DNA of 64,000 bases, taken from Aphidius gifuensis (taxonomy: Eukaryota; Arthropoda; Insecta; Hymenoptera; Braconidae). The stretch is from assembly GCF_014905175.1 (NCBI RefSeq), contig NC_057791.1, positions 15,566,177 through 15,630,176 of the forward strand. The letters run 5' to 3'. The notes below the pieces were generated by a model. It was not told where the DNA came from, did not search any database, and saw nothing but the letters and a program-made list of their open reading frames with translations. The translations under genes and the position numbers were made by a program. Shown here one piece after another: positions 1-11,210 of the stretch (position 1 is the stretch's first letter; each line of letters starts with the position of its first letter).

Positions 1-2365
1 AATTTATTTACTCTTTTTCATCAAAAATAACGAAATTTGATTGAAGCAATGAATGTCTGTTTAAAATTGTTAAATTGTAAAAATAAAAAAATTAATAATA
101 TCGATTATTTATCAATGAATAATTACATCTTATTTACGTATGGCTGTAAATAAAGTTTTTGCGTATAATATTAAATTTTTACTTGTAGAAAAAAATTTTA
201 AAAAATGATATAAATAATTAGTTAAATTAAAAATGAAATTATAGACGATTAGAATTTAATAGTACTTATTAAAATGTCATTATTTAATGATGTTCACCAT
301 ATCTATGATACGTTACGGTTTTTCCGATTAAAAAAAAAAAATTATAATAATTAAAAAAAGCTTTTTAGAAGTTTTAAAAAAAAAATTTAAAAACAAAAAA
401 AATAAAAATCTATATAATTAAGAAAAATTGATAGTTGTTAAAGAAAAAAATTACAAATATAAATATATTTTACGTCTTGTATATTAAAATCGTACAGAAA
501 ATATTTCTAATTAAATTTATCAACAAGTAATTTACGTTTTATTTTAGTTAATAAATAATTGAGATAATTTAATTATTTTTTGTCAAAAAAATTTTAATCA
601 AACACTTAAATTTCCATGGATTTCTTATTTATTTTTTTCTAATATAAATAGTAATTATTAATTGCAATTTATATTTGAAAAAAAAAAACAATTTCTGATA
701 GTTTTTAATTATTCGAAACAATAGTATAGAAAAATGTGAATTTTTTAAAAAATACTACGAGAAAAAATAGCTTCGAAATGTTGATTTTTAATTGATATAA
801 CTTTAAAAAATTAATTAAAATACACAAACAAGTAGTTGATTGATATTCAATCAAATATTCATTTCAATTATTCAATATTATTTTTAAATAAATTCTGTAC
901 GATTTTCATCAATCGAGACACATGAAAAAATATAACAACATGAATTGAAAACACGAGTTTTATTTTCTACTTATATTACCGAAATTGAAATATCAAAAAG
1001 AAATTCATCAATCACTATTGATAATTGATAAAAACATTTTTGTTTATTTATTATCAATTATCAATGGATAATAAATAAACCACTGAGATGTGTGAGAGTT
1101 TAAAATTGTTTAACTCGATGACTGACTGAGTGGCAAACAGATTTCCAAACAATTTTTTCAAGACTGCCACAACTTTTTTATAGTTGAATCAATTTAATAA
1201 TTGAATATATATATAAAACAAAAAAAAAAACTGTAATAAATAGTATTAAAAAGAATAAATAAATATGCTTCATTGTGTTCGATAAAAAAGAAAATAAATA
1301 AAACCAAATGATAAAAAATATAAAAAATCTTTTAAACGATTTTAAATTGGAATTGACAAGTTTGATCTTTGATTCATTTATTTATGTTTTTGTATCAAGA
1401 AATAGGTTTGAAAATAATATATTAAACTTGAATAATTAATATTTTAAAAATACATAATTTTATTAGATCCAAAATAATAAAAAATATTAAATTATTTTCA
1501 CTTGAGAATCAAAGAAAAAACTTGGACAATAAATGAATAATTTGTCAATCGAAAAATATTATTTAAACGCACATATATAAAGATAATTTAAAAAAAAAAT
1601 AAAATCATTTGAAAATAAAAAAACATGTTATTGTTTTGAGTGAAAAAAAAAAAATAAAAAAAAAAACTATTAAAACATGCTTATTACTGGTAGTTGATAT
1701 TTATTTACCATATAATTATTATGAAAAAAAAAAAAAAAAAATTTAATGTAGAATTCATAATTCATTCATACATGTATTTCGAGATTCAATGTTTTTTTTT
1801 TTTAAAAGTAGTACAGATAAAATTATTAATTCACTAATTGTTTCAGTTGATACAATGAATATTTAACATCAATGATAATATCTACGAATAATTTCATACA
1901 TTTTTGTCAATAGAATCTTTTTTTTTTTTTTTTATCATAATTTTAATAATTTTGTAATAATATTTTATATTTATTTCCCTTTTTTTAAATGTCTAACACT
2001 GATACCAAAGACGTCCTTGTAACCTTTTTTATCTTTTAATTAATTTTCATAATATGTCAATCAAAAAAAATTAATTTTTAAGACACAACTACTGTTTGAT
2101 AATCAATACGAAAAATATAGATTTCGTAGGATTCTGCGCATTATCATCCAAGACATAATATTTGGCTCTTTGGAATCAAGTTATTGTATATATTTTCATT
2201 AACTAATTTTTTTTATACTTCATTGTTTTTTATTCTTGTTCTTTTTAATAGTGTAAATTTAATTTTATTTATTATTTAAACTTCAAACATTAAATTTTGT
2301 TTTTATTTTACTGTTTTAAATGTTTATTTTATTTTATTTTTTTTTTCATTTATTCATGAGTATTA
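1..2365. other. AT-rich non-coding stretch left of AP-2 mu
   Basis: No open reading frame of convincing length or composition is present on either strand. The sequence is dominated by A and T runs. The right end (roughly 2220-2365) is probably the 3' UTR of the AP-2 mu gene: it holds several TTTATT strings, which read AATAAA on the minus strand. A nested pair of perfect inverted repeats lies at 1018-1080. I see no tRNA, coding exon or transposon end here. Confidence 0.6.
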
Positions 2366-3940
2366 TTAACATCTTGTTTCATAAAGACCACTTCTACCAA
2401 TATATCTAACCCATTTAATAACATCATGATCAGAATAATTAAGTTTTGATTCAAAAACTTTTAAATAACGTACTTTAAAGCCAGATGGTGCAAATGGTAC
2501 TTCAAAATTCATTGATATTGGTGGTCTTGTCCATTTTTTTTTAGTATCAGTTTCAAGAAGATCAATTTCAGCAGATAATTGAGTTTCTTTCATTCCAGCC
2601 ATACGTTTTATTTTCCATACAATTGCATTTTCAGATGCTTTATATTTAGCTTTACCTTTTAAACAAATTAATTGTACACCAGCTGTATTTAATGGTGTTG
2701 GTACACGTACTTCAATTTTTTGTCCAAGTAATGAAGGTTTAAAATTTGATTTTAATACAGCTTTAACTTCCATTTTAGTACGGCCAACTTCACGTACCAA
2801 TGGAATCAAACGGAATGGCAATGATATATCTTTTGTTGTACGATACCTAAAAGCATCAAAAAAAACCAAACAATAATAATTAATAATTAAAAATCAACAA
2901 GACAATTATAAATTATTAAATTACCTCATAAGTTCAAATTCTCCATCAGGTGGTATGAAACTAATGGAATGTTCAGTTTCAAATTTCGAAAGTTTAACAC
3001 ACTGATGAAATTGACAATCATCAATAACAACAACTGGTTTACCAGATCTAGCACCTGTTGGATCATCACCACCTAATGTACCAACACCACCACCACCTTT
3101 TGTACTACGTGACTCCATAACTATTTTATCATTTATTCCAAATTTACATTCAGGCATTCCAGATAGATATGATTTCATAACAACCTAGTAAATTAATTAA
3201 TACATCATTAATAATATTCTTGATATTTAAATTTTTTTTTTTATAAATATTAATTATTAATTTACTTTTCCAGCAACATGTGCACTTAGTACTTGTCCCT
3301 GTGGACTCATGAGTAAATTAACATACTCCAAAACATCGAGAAATAATTCATTTCGACGATATTTAATTCCCTCTCTTCTCCAGCCAATTTGTCCAGTAAC
3401 TTGAGATGTTATTTGTGATTGTTCTTCTTTTGTTGCTGATTTAACACCTTGTTGAGTGATAAAAGTCTTCAATACACCAGTATCACAATTTTGTGGATAA
3501 CCAAAATCAAGAATTTCTATAAAAAACAATTATACAAATATTTGTTATAATTAATCTATTTAAATTGAATATTTTTTATTGATAAAAAGAGAATATTTAC
3601 CATCAAGTAGTTCATATATTAAGACAAAATTATTCTTAATATTTTCTTCAGATATTTTACCAAAATATGATTGCATAACATCATTTATTTTAAGTAAAAA
3701 TTCAAAAACCATAGCAGCATTAACATTTTGTTTGGTTACAGCTGCTAACCAAATATTAGCTCTTTTAATATGAAAAAATGATGTACGTGCAATATTTGTA
3801 ACTGGTGATCTAACTTGTTGTCTTGCATGTATGACATTAACACGAAATGCATCAACTGCATTACGTCCAATATCATCACGATAAACACGAGATATTAAAA
3901 CTTCACCTTTATGGTTATAAACAAATAGACCCCCGATCAT
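2366..3940 (-). CDS. AP2M1: AP-2 complex subunit mu (clathrin adaptor medium chain)
   Basis: Medium subunit of the AP-2 adaptor, which links PIP2-rich plasma membrane, YxxPhi cargo signals and clathrin during endocytosis. Four coding exons can be placed: 3601-3940, 3266-3516, 2925-3184 and 2366-2846. All have GT..AG borders and they join in frame to 443 residues, close to the usual length of about 435. The start is the Met of MIGGLFVYNHKGEVLISRVY; an in-frame Met six codons upstream has no counterpart in the family. Residues 1 to about 140 are the longin domain and about 170 to the end the mu-homology domain, finishing GRSGLYETRC. The linker QVTGQIGWRR keeps the threonine phosphorylated by AAK1 in mammals. 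A glycine-rich stretch in the third exon (after the MKSYLSGMPECKFG block) is longer than I expect. An intron in the 5' UTR is likely, with acceptor TTTTCAG at 3975 and donor GTAAGTAT at 4518. Confidence 0.97.
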
Positions 3941-5064
3941 TTTGGTCGAGATAGTCAATAATTATCTGACTAATCTGAAAACAAAATTATTAATTATTAT
4001 ACTTTATATTTAATATTTTATTTTAAAATAATACAGCATCATTAAAAATTAATTTATTATAAATAATTACTATATAATTAAACAATTACAATTGTTGATA
4101 AAAAAGATTTCTCGATTTTTAATAATGCATCTTAACAATGTAAAAAAAAAAAATACATATAAAAAAATAAGATAAATGACTTTGGAATCAAACAATAGTT
4201 AATCAATAAATATTGAGAAAAAAAAAAATTTCTATAGCTTTATATAATAATGTCCTTGAATAAATAAATTTAATTGGCAATTAATTAAATTAATTTGCTT
4301 ATTAATAGATTATTATTTATAAAATATTAATAGTTTTTGATAACGCCCCAATTGATAAATGACATTTCGGAGTACTTTTATAAAACACTTTTGTCTCTTA
4401 TCGATCCGTCAAAAATTTATAAATATAAAATGTAAATTTAATATATATTTGTATTATTAATAATAATTATTATATAGGTTTTATTGATTTATATTTAATT
4501 TGTAAATATTATACTTACTCATTTCAATAATCCAAAAAATAATTTTAATAAAAAATTTAACAAAATGACACTAAAATAATAACCGGTGGCTAAAACGTCG
4601 AACAATTCCACATCAAGATTCCCCCTCAATGATACACCCACTTTTACACTACGTGATTCAAAATTTTTATTGATGTCAATTATCAAAGATGTCAATAATC
4701 AAATTACTATATTATTTTTATTATTAATTAAATATAAATATTATTTACAAGACAAATAAAACAATAAAAAATAACACAAAAATTTTTCGATATTTCTATA
4801 GATTTCTATTTCGATTTCTATAAAATCAATTATAATTAACATCCAATCAAAAAGAACACAAATAAAGGCTAGTTCACAAAATAATTTTCAATAAAAATTT
4901 CAAAGTGATTTTTGTCTAGACCATGTGCTTACATTTGATGGTTATTATAAATATAAAAAAAAAAAGAGTAAATAATTACTATTGAAAGAAATCAAGACAA
5001 CAAGTGTTGATGTTTAAATGCAACAATAAAATATCAAAAAAAAAATATAAAAATAATTTAAAAA
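3941..5064. promoter_or_regulatory. Divergent promoter interval between AP-2 mu and WDR36
   Basis: The two genes are transcribed away from each other, so this 1.1-kb interval must hold both promoters. On the minus strand a consensus donor (GTAAGTAT from 4518 downward) and an acceptor ending at 3975 suggest a leader exon ending at 4519, an intron of about 540 bp and a short leader exon at 3941-3974. That places the AP-2 mu start site somewhere upstream of 4520, probably 4560-4660. No coding sequence is visible. The WDR36 leader just before 5065 is purine-rich and ends in A-rich sequence, normal for insect start contexts. Confidence 0.5.
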
Positions 5065-7823
5065 ATGGCAGAAAGTAGAGTATTTTCTAAAAATCGTGCA
5101 TTAGGTTATGTATCTAATCATATACCATTGAATGTGCGTTATATTCAAAGAAGAAAAGAAAATTTAATAGTAACAAGTGTTGGTAAATCATTTCATACAT
5201 ATGGTTGTTCACATTTTACTTTGTTAACAGTATCACCATCACATACTGATGATATAACATGTTTATCTGGTGATGCATATCATGTATATACAGCAGCTGA
5301 TAAAAATATTTATGCATGGCGTCGTGGTAATGAACTTAAACATACATATACTGGTCATAATGCACCAGTTCATATTATTTTACCATTTGGTCCTAATATA
5401 TTATCAGTTGATGAAGATAGTATTGTCAAAGTATGGGATATACGTACAGAAGAAGAATTACTTGAATTAACATTTAATAATAATATATTTAAAATAACAT
5501 GTATGATTCATCCATTAGCATGTATAAATAAAATATTATTAGCAAGTGAACAAGGTACATTACAATTATGGAATATTAATACATCTAAAAAAATATATGA
5601 TTTTAATGGATGGCAATCAGCTGTAACAGCTATTGAACAAGCACCAGCATTATATGTTGTTGCAGTTGGTCTTGCTAATGGTAAAATTAAATTATTTAAT
5701 TTTCAAATTGATGAGGTATTATTTGAACTTGTACAATCATGGGGTATTGTTACATCAATTAGTTTTAGAACAGATGATAATCCAATAATGGTAACTGGTA
5801 CAACACAGGGACATATTATATTTTGGGATTTAGAAAAAAAAAAAGTTGTTAATGAACTTATTAATGCACATTTTAAATCAATTGCTGGATTAAAATTTTT
5901 ATCAAATGAACCATTAATTGTAACAAATTCAGAAGATAATTCATTAAAACTTTGGGATTGTAGAGAAAATAAAGATCCAACATTATTGAGAATAAGAGAA
6001 GGACATTCTGAGCCATTAACATGTTTAAAATTTTATGGTAATGATGGACATAATATATTAACATCTGGTGAAGATTCATCATTACGTATATGTTCAACAA
6101 TTGCTGAAACATTTAATAAAAGTTTAGGCAAAGCATCATTTGATAGAAAAGCATCGAAAAAAAAAAATTCACATGTTAAAGATAATTTAATAATGCCACG
6201 TATTACAGAATTTTCATTTGAAACAACAAGAGAAAAAGATTGGGATAATATTGCTGCACAACATTTAGGTCTTGGTGTTGTTACAACATGGTCATATGAT
6301 AAATTAAAAATGGGTGAACATAAATTATTACATGATAGATTTAAAAAAAATTATAATGCAAATTCAACAGCTTTAACAATGACACAATGTGGTAATTTTG
6401 TTATTATTGGTTTTAATACTGGACATATTGATAGATATAATATACAATCTGGTATATTACGAGCAACATATGGTGATAAAAAATATGGTGCACATGAGGG
6501 TGCTGTTAAGGGTATTATGGTTGATTCATTAAATCAAACTGTTGTATCTGCTGGTCATGATTGTTATGTTAAATTTTGGTCATTTAAATCTAAATTAAAT
6601 ATTCCAAAACAAGTTGTTAAATTAATTAAACCAATTGAATGGTTAAAAACACATAGAGAAAGTTCATTAATTGCTCTTGCACTTGAAGATTTTAGTATAA
6701 TACTTATGGATTTAGATAGTAGAAGAGTTGTAAGACATTTTATTGGACATGAAGCTCAATTAAAAGATGCAACATTTAGTCCAGATGCTAGATGGCTTGT
6801 TAGTTCATCAATGGATTGTACAATAAGAACTTGGGATATACCATCTGGTAAAATGATTGATATTTTCCAGGTAAATTTATCATTTAAAATTTAAAAAAAA
6901 ATGCATGAATAATCTATTCTATAATTTAATAATTGTTTTTATTATTTTTCAAGGTACCTGAAGCATGTATTTCATTGACATTTTCACCAACTGGACAATA
7001 TCTTGCAACAGCTCATGTTGAAAATTATGGTGTTTATCTTTGGTCAAATAAAACACTATTTTCTCATGTATCATTAAAAGCAATTCAACCAAATGCTCCT
7101 GTTCCAAGTGTCACATTACCTGGTACATTATCAGAACAAACTGATAATAATGAAGAAATAACAACTGATAATCAAGAACAAGAAGATGATATTTATGTAT
7201 CACCAGAACAATTAAGTGAAGATCTTATAACAATGTCATTATTAGCAAATTCAAGATGGCAAAATTTGTTAAATATTGATATTGTTAAAAAAAGAAATAA
7301 ACCAAAAGATCCACCAAAAGCACCAGAAGCAGCACCATTTTTCTTACCAACAATACCATCACTTGAATTTAAATTTGATCTTTCAACAAGTGATAAAATT
7401 GAAGATGATAGTAAAATTATTATTCCACAAGGTTTTAGTAATCTTACTGTATTTGGAAGACAATTACAAGCAACAATAAATAGTAATGATTATACAGTAC
7501 CAATTGATAGACTTAAATCACTTGGTCCAAGTTCAATTGACATTGAAATACAATCTTTATCATTAGACATGACATTATCAACAACACTTATGTTGCAATT
7601 TATGAAAATGATTAAATACATGATGGAAACATATCAAAATTTTGAACTTTCACAAGCATATTTAGCTGTTTTCCTTAAATCACATGGTACAATTATACAA
7701 AATGACGAAATTTTATGGAAATATCTTGAAGAATTACAACAAGTACAGACTAAAACATGGTCTATACTTCAGGAAAAATTATTTTTCAATTTAAGTGTTG
7801 TACAGCATTTAAAAAAATTGTAA
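5065..7823 (+). CDS. WDR36: WD repeat protein 36 / UTP21, small-subunit processome
   Basis: Nucleolar UTP-B component of the small-subunit processome, needed for 18S rRNA maturation. Two exons, 5065-6870 and 6954-7823, join at a phase-0 GT..AG intron of 83 bp to give 891 residues (yeast and human relatives are about 940-950). The first 650 or so residues are WD40 repeats forming tandem propellers: many blades end in WD-type strands such as IVKVWDIRTEE, SLKLWDCRE, YVKFWSF and TIRTWDIPSG. A charged linker follows (acidic stretch at about residue 665-690). The C-terminal UTP21 domain begins near SRWQNLLNIDIVKKRNKPK and keeps the characteristic LPTIPSLEFKF and SLGPSSIDIEI segments. An AATAAA signal lies at 7848. 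It is tail-to-tail with NDC1. The intron falls just after the IRTWDIPSG blade. Confidence 0.96.
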
Positions 7824-8034
7824 TTTGATTAATTTTTGAATTGTTTAAATAAAAATATTTTACATTAACAAAAAAAAAAAAACATTATTGAGAAAAATAT
7901 TTTATTTATTTATAATGACAATGATAATAATAATTAATACAAAAAAGAAATTTTTAATAGTAATTTTTATGATATTTTTATGTAATTAAATAAATATAAA
8001 AAAAAAAAAAAAAATTACATTTAAGCAGTTGAAA

Positions 8035-9771
8035 TTATTCTCGACAATTGATGAAATTTTGTAGTTGATCTTTGATATTTTGTTCAAATGCTAAATCATT
8101 GATGTAGCTTTTAAATGCCATTGTAATTTTATAAATGCTTCTTTTATTAGCACTTCTTAATGACAATAACATTTGTCTTTTTTTCTTATCATCATAACTT
8201 GTTTTTCTCATTAATAAATTCATTTTATGTAAATTATCTAATGATTGTTTCAATGATAATAATAATTCAACAATACGTGGTAAATCTTTTTGTGCAATAC
8301 CATATGGATCTTCTTCAATTGAACAAACAACAAGTGATGATATTGCTTCAGTTGCCCATATTATTGGTTGTCCATTTGCCAATAAATTTTGTATTTTACT
8401 ATTATTTTGTGTACCAAAAAAGTAAAATATAATTGGTTTTGATAATAAATAATTTATGATATTTTGTTTTGTTGTTGTTAAAAGATCAACAATAAATTTA
8501 CCAATTGTTGGTGTTGAATTAACAATATCTGATTCACTAATTGTTGATGCAATTGATGATGCTTGTGTTGTTAAACTTCTCATATTATATGAAAATTGTT
8601 TATCAACAATACTCACTGGAGCCACAATATTTGTTACAATTGCATTATTAACATCTTGTTTACCAGAACAAATATCATTAATATCATCAGAATATTTTTT
8701 TAATAATTCAATACATTTTTCAATAATTCCATTCCAATTATAAGGATGTCCTCCAGGTTGACTTAGTGTAAATAAATGAGCTCTTCTTTGTTTATCCTTT
8801 TGTGCAATATTAAATAAATCAAGATATCCAAGATGTTGAATAATTGGTATATTATTCATTGACAATGCTTCTGGTAGTGTTACACTTGGACAATTATTAT
8901 TATATATATTTTGTCCAATTTCAAATGGCATCCATTCAGTTAAATGTGCTTGAAATAATAAATGCATACTGTTCATTGTTAATGCAAATAATGTTGCATA
9001 CAACCAGGTATGAAATATAAGTGATATATTTATCAATTTTGATAATTGATCCAATGATTCATCTTCAAAGTTAATGAACAATATTGTTGTTGTTACTTTA
9101 CGTATATATTGTCCACAAAAATAATAAAATATTATATAATATATTGATGGTAATAATGCACTTGTCATTGCTGTTGGTAATATATTATTTATTCCTCTTT
9201 TAACTTGACAATATTTTAATTCTGGTATTATTGAAAATTGTAAATTTTTAAAACCAAATATATTTGTTTTTGTAAAATAATAAAAACCAGTCCATATACC
9301 ACCAATTTGAAGATATAAATATTCTTCAACAAGACAGCTACCATCAATATTTTTACATGGTTTTTTTAAATAACTGTAATTACCATCTTCAAGTGATAAA
9401 TGTAACCAAACAAGAACACCACCAATTAAAATATAAATACAACCAATCATAAAATTATGTGGTGTAAATAATGAACAAAATATTGAAAATCTTGTATCAG
9501 TAAATGGTGGTGATTTTAAATAATTTTTACTGCATACTATTCCTTGAAATATTATAACTCCAGCAAGCACCATGAAGTATGACCACATTTGAAAACATGT
9601 TATCATGTACCAGGTGTCTTTTAACCATGACAATGGACTTGTTAAACTTAAATTTGTTATTAATATTACACAACTCATGAATATAAATTGTACAACAATA
9701 CTTGATGCAATTGCCCATATCATTCGTGGAAATAATATGTCTTTGCATCCTCTGTTTGTTATTTCAGCCAT
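8035..9771 (-). CDS. NDC1: Nucleoporin NDC1 (transmembrane nuclear pore protein)
   Basis: Polytopic pore-membrane protein that anchors the nuclear pore complex in the nuclear envelope. It is a single exon of 578 residues, somewhat shorter than vertebrate NDC1 (about 670). The N-terminal half carries six hydrophobic segments, at roughly residues 17-41, 58-80, 105-126, 150-165, 200-224 and 250-275, as expected for the family. The soluble half begins with the conserved LPEALSMNNIPIIQHLGYLD region and contains LFTLSQPGGHPYNWN, the strongest family signature I can see. The C-terminal part is helical and ends with LQNFINCRE. The ATG at 9771 is followed by a short hydrophilic N-terminus and then the first membrane segment; no upstream in-frame Met is evident. 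It is tail-to-tail with WDR36 and divergent from the methyltransferase gene. Confidence 0.88.
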   Translation of the reverse strand: MAEITNRGCKDILFPRMIWAIASSIVVQFIFMSCVILITNLSLTSPLSWLKDTWYMITCFQMWSYFMVLAGVIIFQGIVCSKNYLKSPPFTDTRFSIFCSLFTPHNFMIGCIYILIGGVLVWLHLSLEDGNYSYLKKPCKNIDGSCLVEEYLYLQIGGIWTGFYYFTKTNIFGFKNLQFSIIPELKYCQVKRGINNILPTAMTSALLPSIYYIIFYYFCGQYIRKVTTTILFINFEDESLDQLSKLINISLIFHTWLYATLFALTMNSMHLLFQAHLTEWMPFEIGQNIYNNNCPSVTLPEALSMNNIPIIQHLGYLDLFNIAQKDKQRRAHLFTLSQPGGHPYNWNGIIEKCIELLKKYSDDINDICSGKQDVNNAIVTNIVAPVSIVDKQFSYNMRSLTTQASSIASTISESDIVNSTPTIGKFIVDLLTTTKQNIINYLLSKPIIFYFFGTQNNSKIQNLLANGQPIIWATEAISSLVVCSIEEDPYGIAQKDLPRIVELLLSLKQSLDNLHKMNLLMRKTSYDDKKKRQMLLSLRSANKRSIYKITMAFKSYINDLAFEQNIKDQLQNFINCRE

Positions 9772-10200
9772 TATTTAACTTTTTATTTTAACTTTTTATT
9801 ACAACAACATTTAGCCGGCTTTTATTTTTTCTCTGAGAGAAATATTGTTTAATGCAGATTGCAGACCTCGTGTAACCCACCTGGTGGATAATAATAATAG
9901 TAATTTATTATTTCGAAAAAATGCAATGCGCAAGTGCGGAGTAACGAATTTATTTATCGAAATTTTACTTTAAATTAAATTGAAGAATTAATAGTAAAAT
10001 CAAGTTTAAAAATTATTAAAAAATAAAATAATAATATTTAATTTTTACCTGATACAGTTTGATAATTTGATATGTAGAAAAAAAAAAAGAATTAATTTTT
10101 TTTAATGGTGTATGTGACAGTTAATATAATGCCTTGTTTACAACACACACTTTAATGACTTTGAAAAAAGAAAAACAAAAAAAAAACAACAACAACAACA
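9772..10200. promoter_or_regulatory. Divergent promoter interval, NDC1 and VCPKMT-like gene
   Basis: About 430 bp lie between two divergent start codons. The segment is richer in G and C around 9830-9950 than its surroundings and holds an 11-bp palindrome, CCACCTGGTGG (9877-9887), centred on an E-box. A short CAACAACAACAA repeat lies just before the plus-strand ATG at 10201. No ORF is supported. Confidence 0.4.
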
Positions 10201-10989
10201 ATGAATGCTGATGTATTTACTCGAATTTTTGAGATTGAATCTGAAAAAAAAGAATTAACATTGTACCAACAAAATGTTGGTGATGTTTCCTGTGTTGTTT
10301 GGGATGCTGCTCTTGTTTTGGCAAAATATTTAGATGTTTTATCAAGTGATGAACGACTTGGTGGTAATTGGCTAGTTGGAAAAAAAATATTAGAACTTGG
10401 AGCTGGTGTAGGATGTGTTGGAATGACAGCAGCATGTCTTGGGTTTGTAATTTGTATTAAGCATTATAAGTATTACTAAAAATATCAATAATCGAAAAAT
10501 ATAATTATCCAGGGCTCAGGTAGTAATGACAGATCTTGAGAGTACATTGCCAATGTTAAAAAAAAATATAATCAACAATGAAAAGCAGTGGAAAAATTCA
10601 GGATCCATTGAAGCACAAACTCTTGATTGGGGAAATAAAATAGAACTTGATTTTCAACCTGATATTGTATTGCTTGCTGATTGTATTTATTATTCAGAGG
10701 TTTGTGGAAAATTAAATTATCATAAATGTTGAATAATAATAATGTAAAATTAATTTTTTTTCAGTCAATACAACCACTGATAAATACTTTGGAGTATTTT
10801 TGTAAAAATAAAAAAACATATGCTATTCTTAGCCAAGAGGAAAGAGACACACCAGGTCAAGTACCAGTTTGGAAAGAATTTTTATCAGAGTTGAAGAAAA
10901 AATTTCAGCTTAAGTATATTCCAACGAGTCAACAACATCCAACTTATTCCAGTGATGATATACATCTGGTAGAATTAACATATCTCTAA
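10201..10989 (+). CDS. VCPKMT: Protein-lysine methyltransferase, VCPKMT/METTL21D-like
   Basis: Class I (seven-beta-strand) methyltransferase of family 16; the best fit is the enzyme that trimethylates a lysine of the AAA ATPase VCP/p97 using S-adenosylmethionine. Three exons (10201-10442, 10513-10699, 10765-10989) join in frame to 217 residues, near the usual 229. Introns are 70 and 65 bp. Visible motifs are the family-typical VWDAALVLAKYL, SAM-binding motif I KILELGAGVGCVGM (about residues 62-75), VVMTDLE with the acidic ribose-binding position, and post-motif II DIVLLADCIYYSE, matching the family's catalytic (D/E)xx(Y/F) segment. The C-terminus ends in SSDDIHLVELTYL, close to the SEDIHI of VCPKMT. 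Other METTL21 paralogues are the alternative, but this C-terminal match favours VCPKMT. An AATAAA lies at 11023. It converges on CDC5L. Confidence 0.8.
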
Positions 10990-11210
10990 TGAAAATTAAA
11001 GCTAGATTTAATGGTTCATCAAAATAAACAAAGCCTTTTTATATGACATAATTTTTTTTAATTCAGAAAATAAAATAGCGAGACATATTGTGATGATTGA
11101 GTGAAAAAAATAAAAAAACAAAATATTTTTGAATAAATTGTTTATTTATTAAATAATGATAATGTAAACTTAAAATTATATTTTAAAAATTTAAATATTA
11201 TCTTTTTTAA

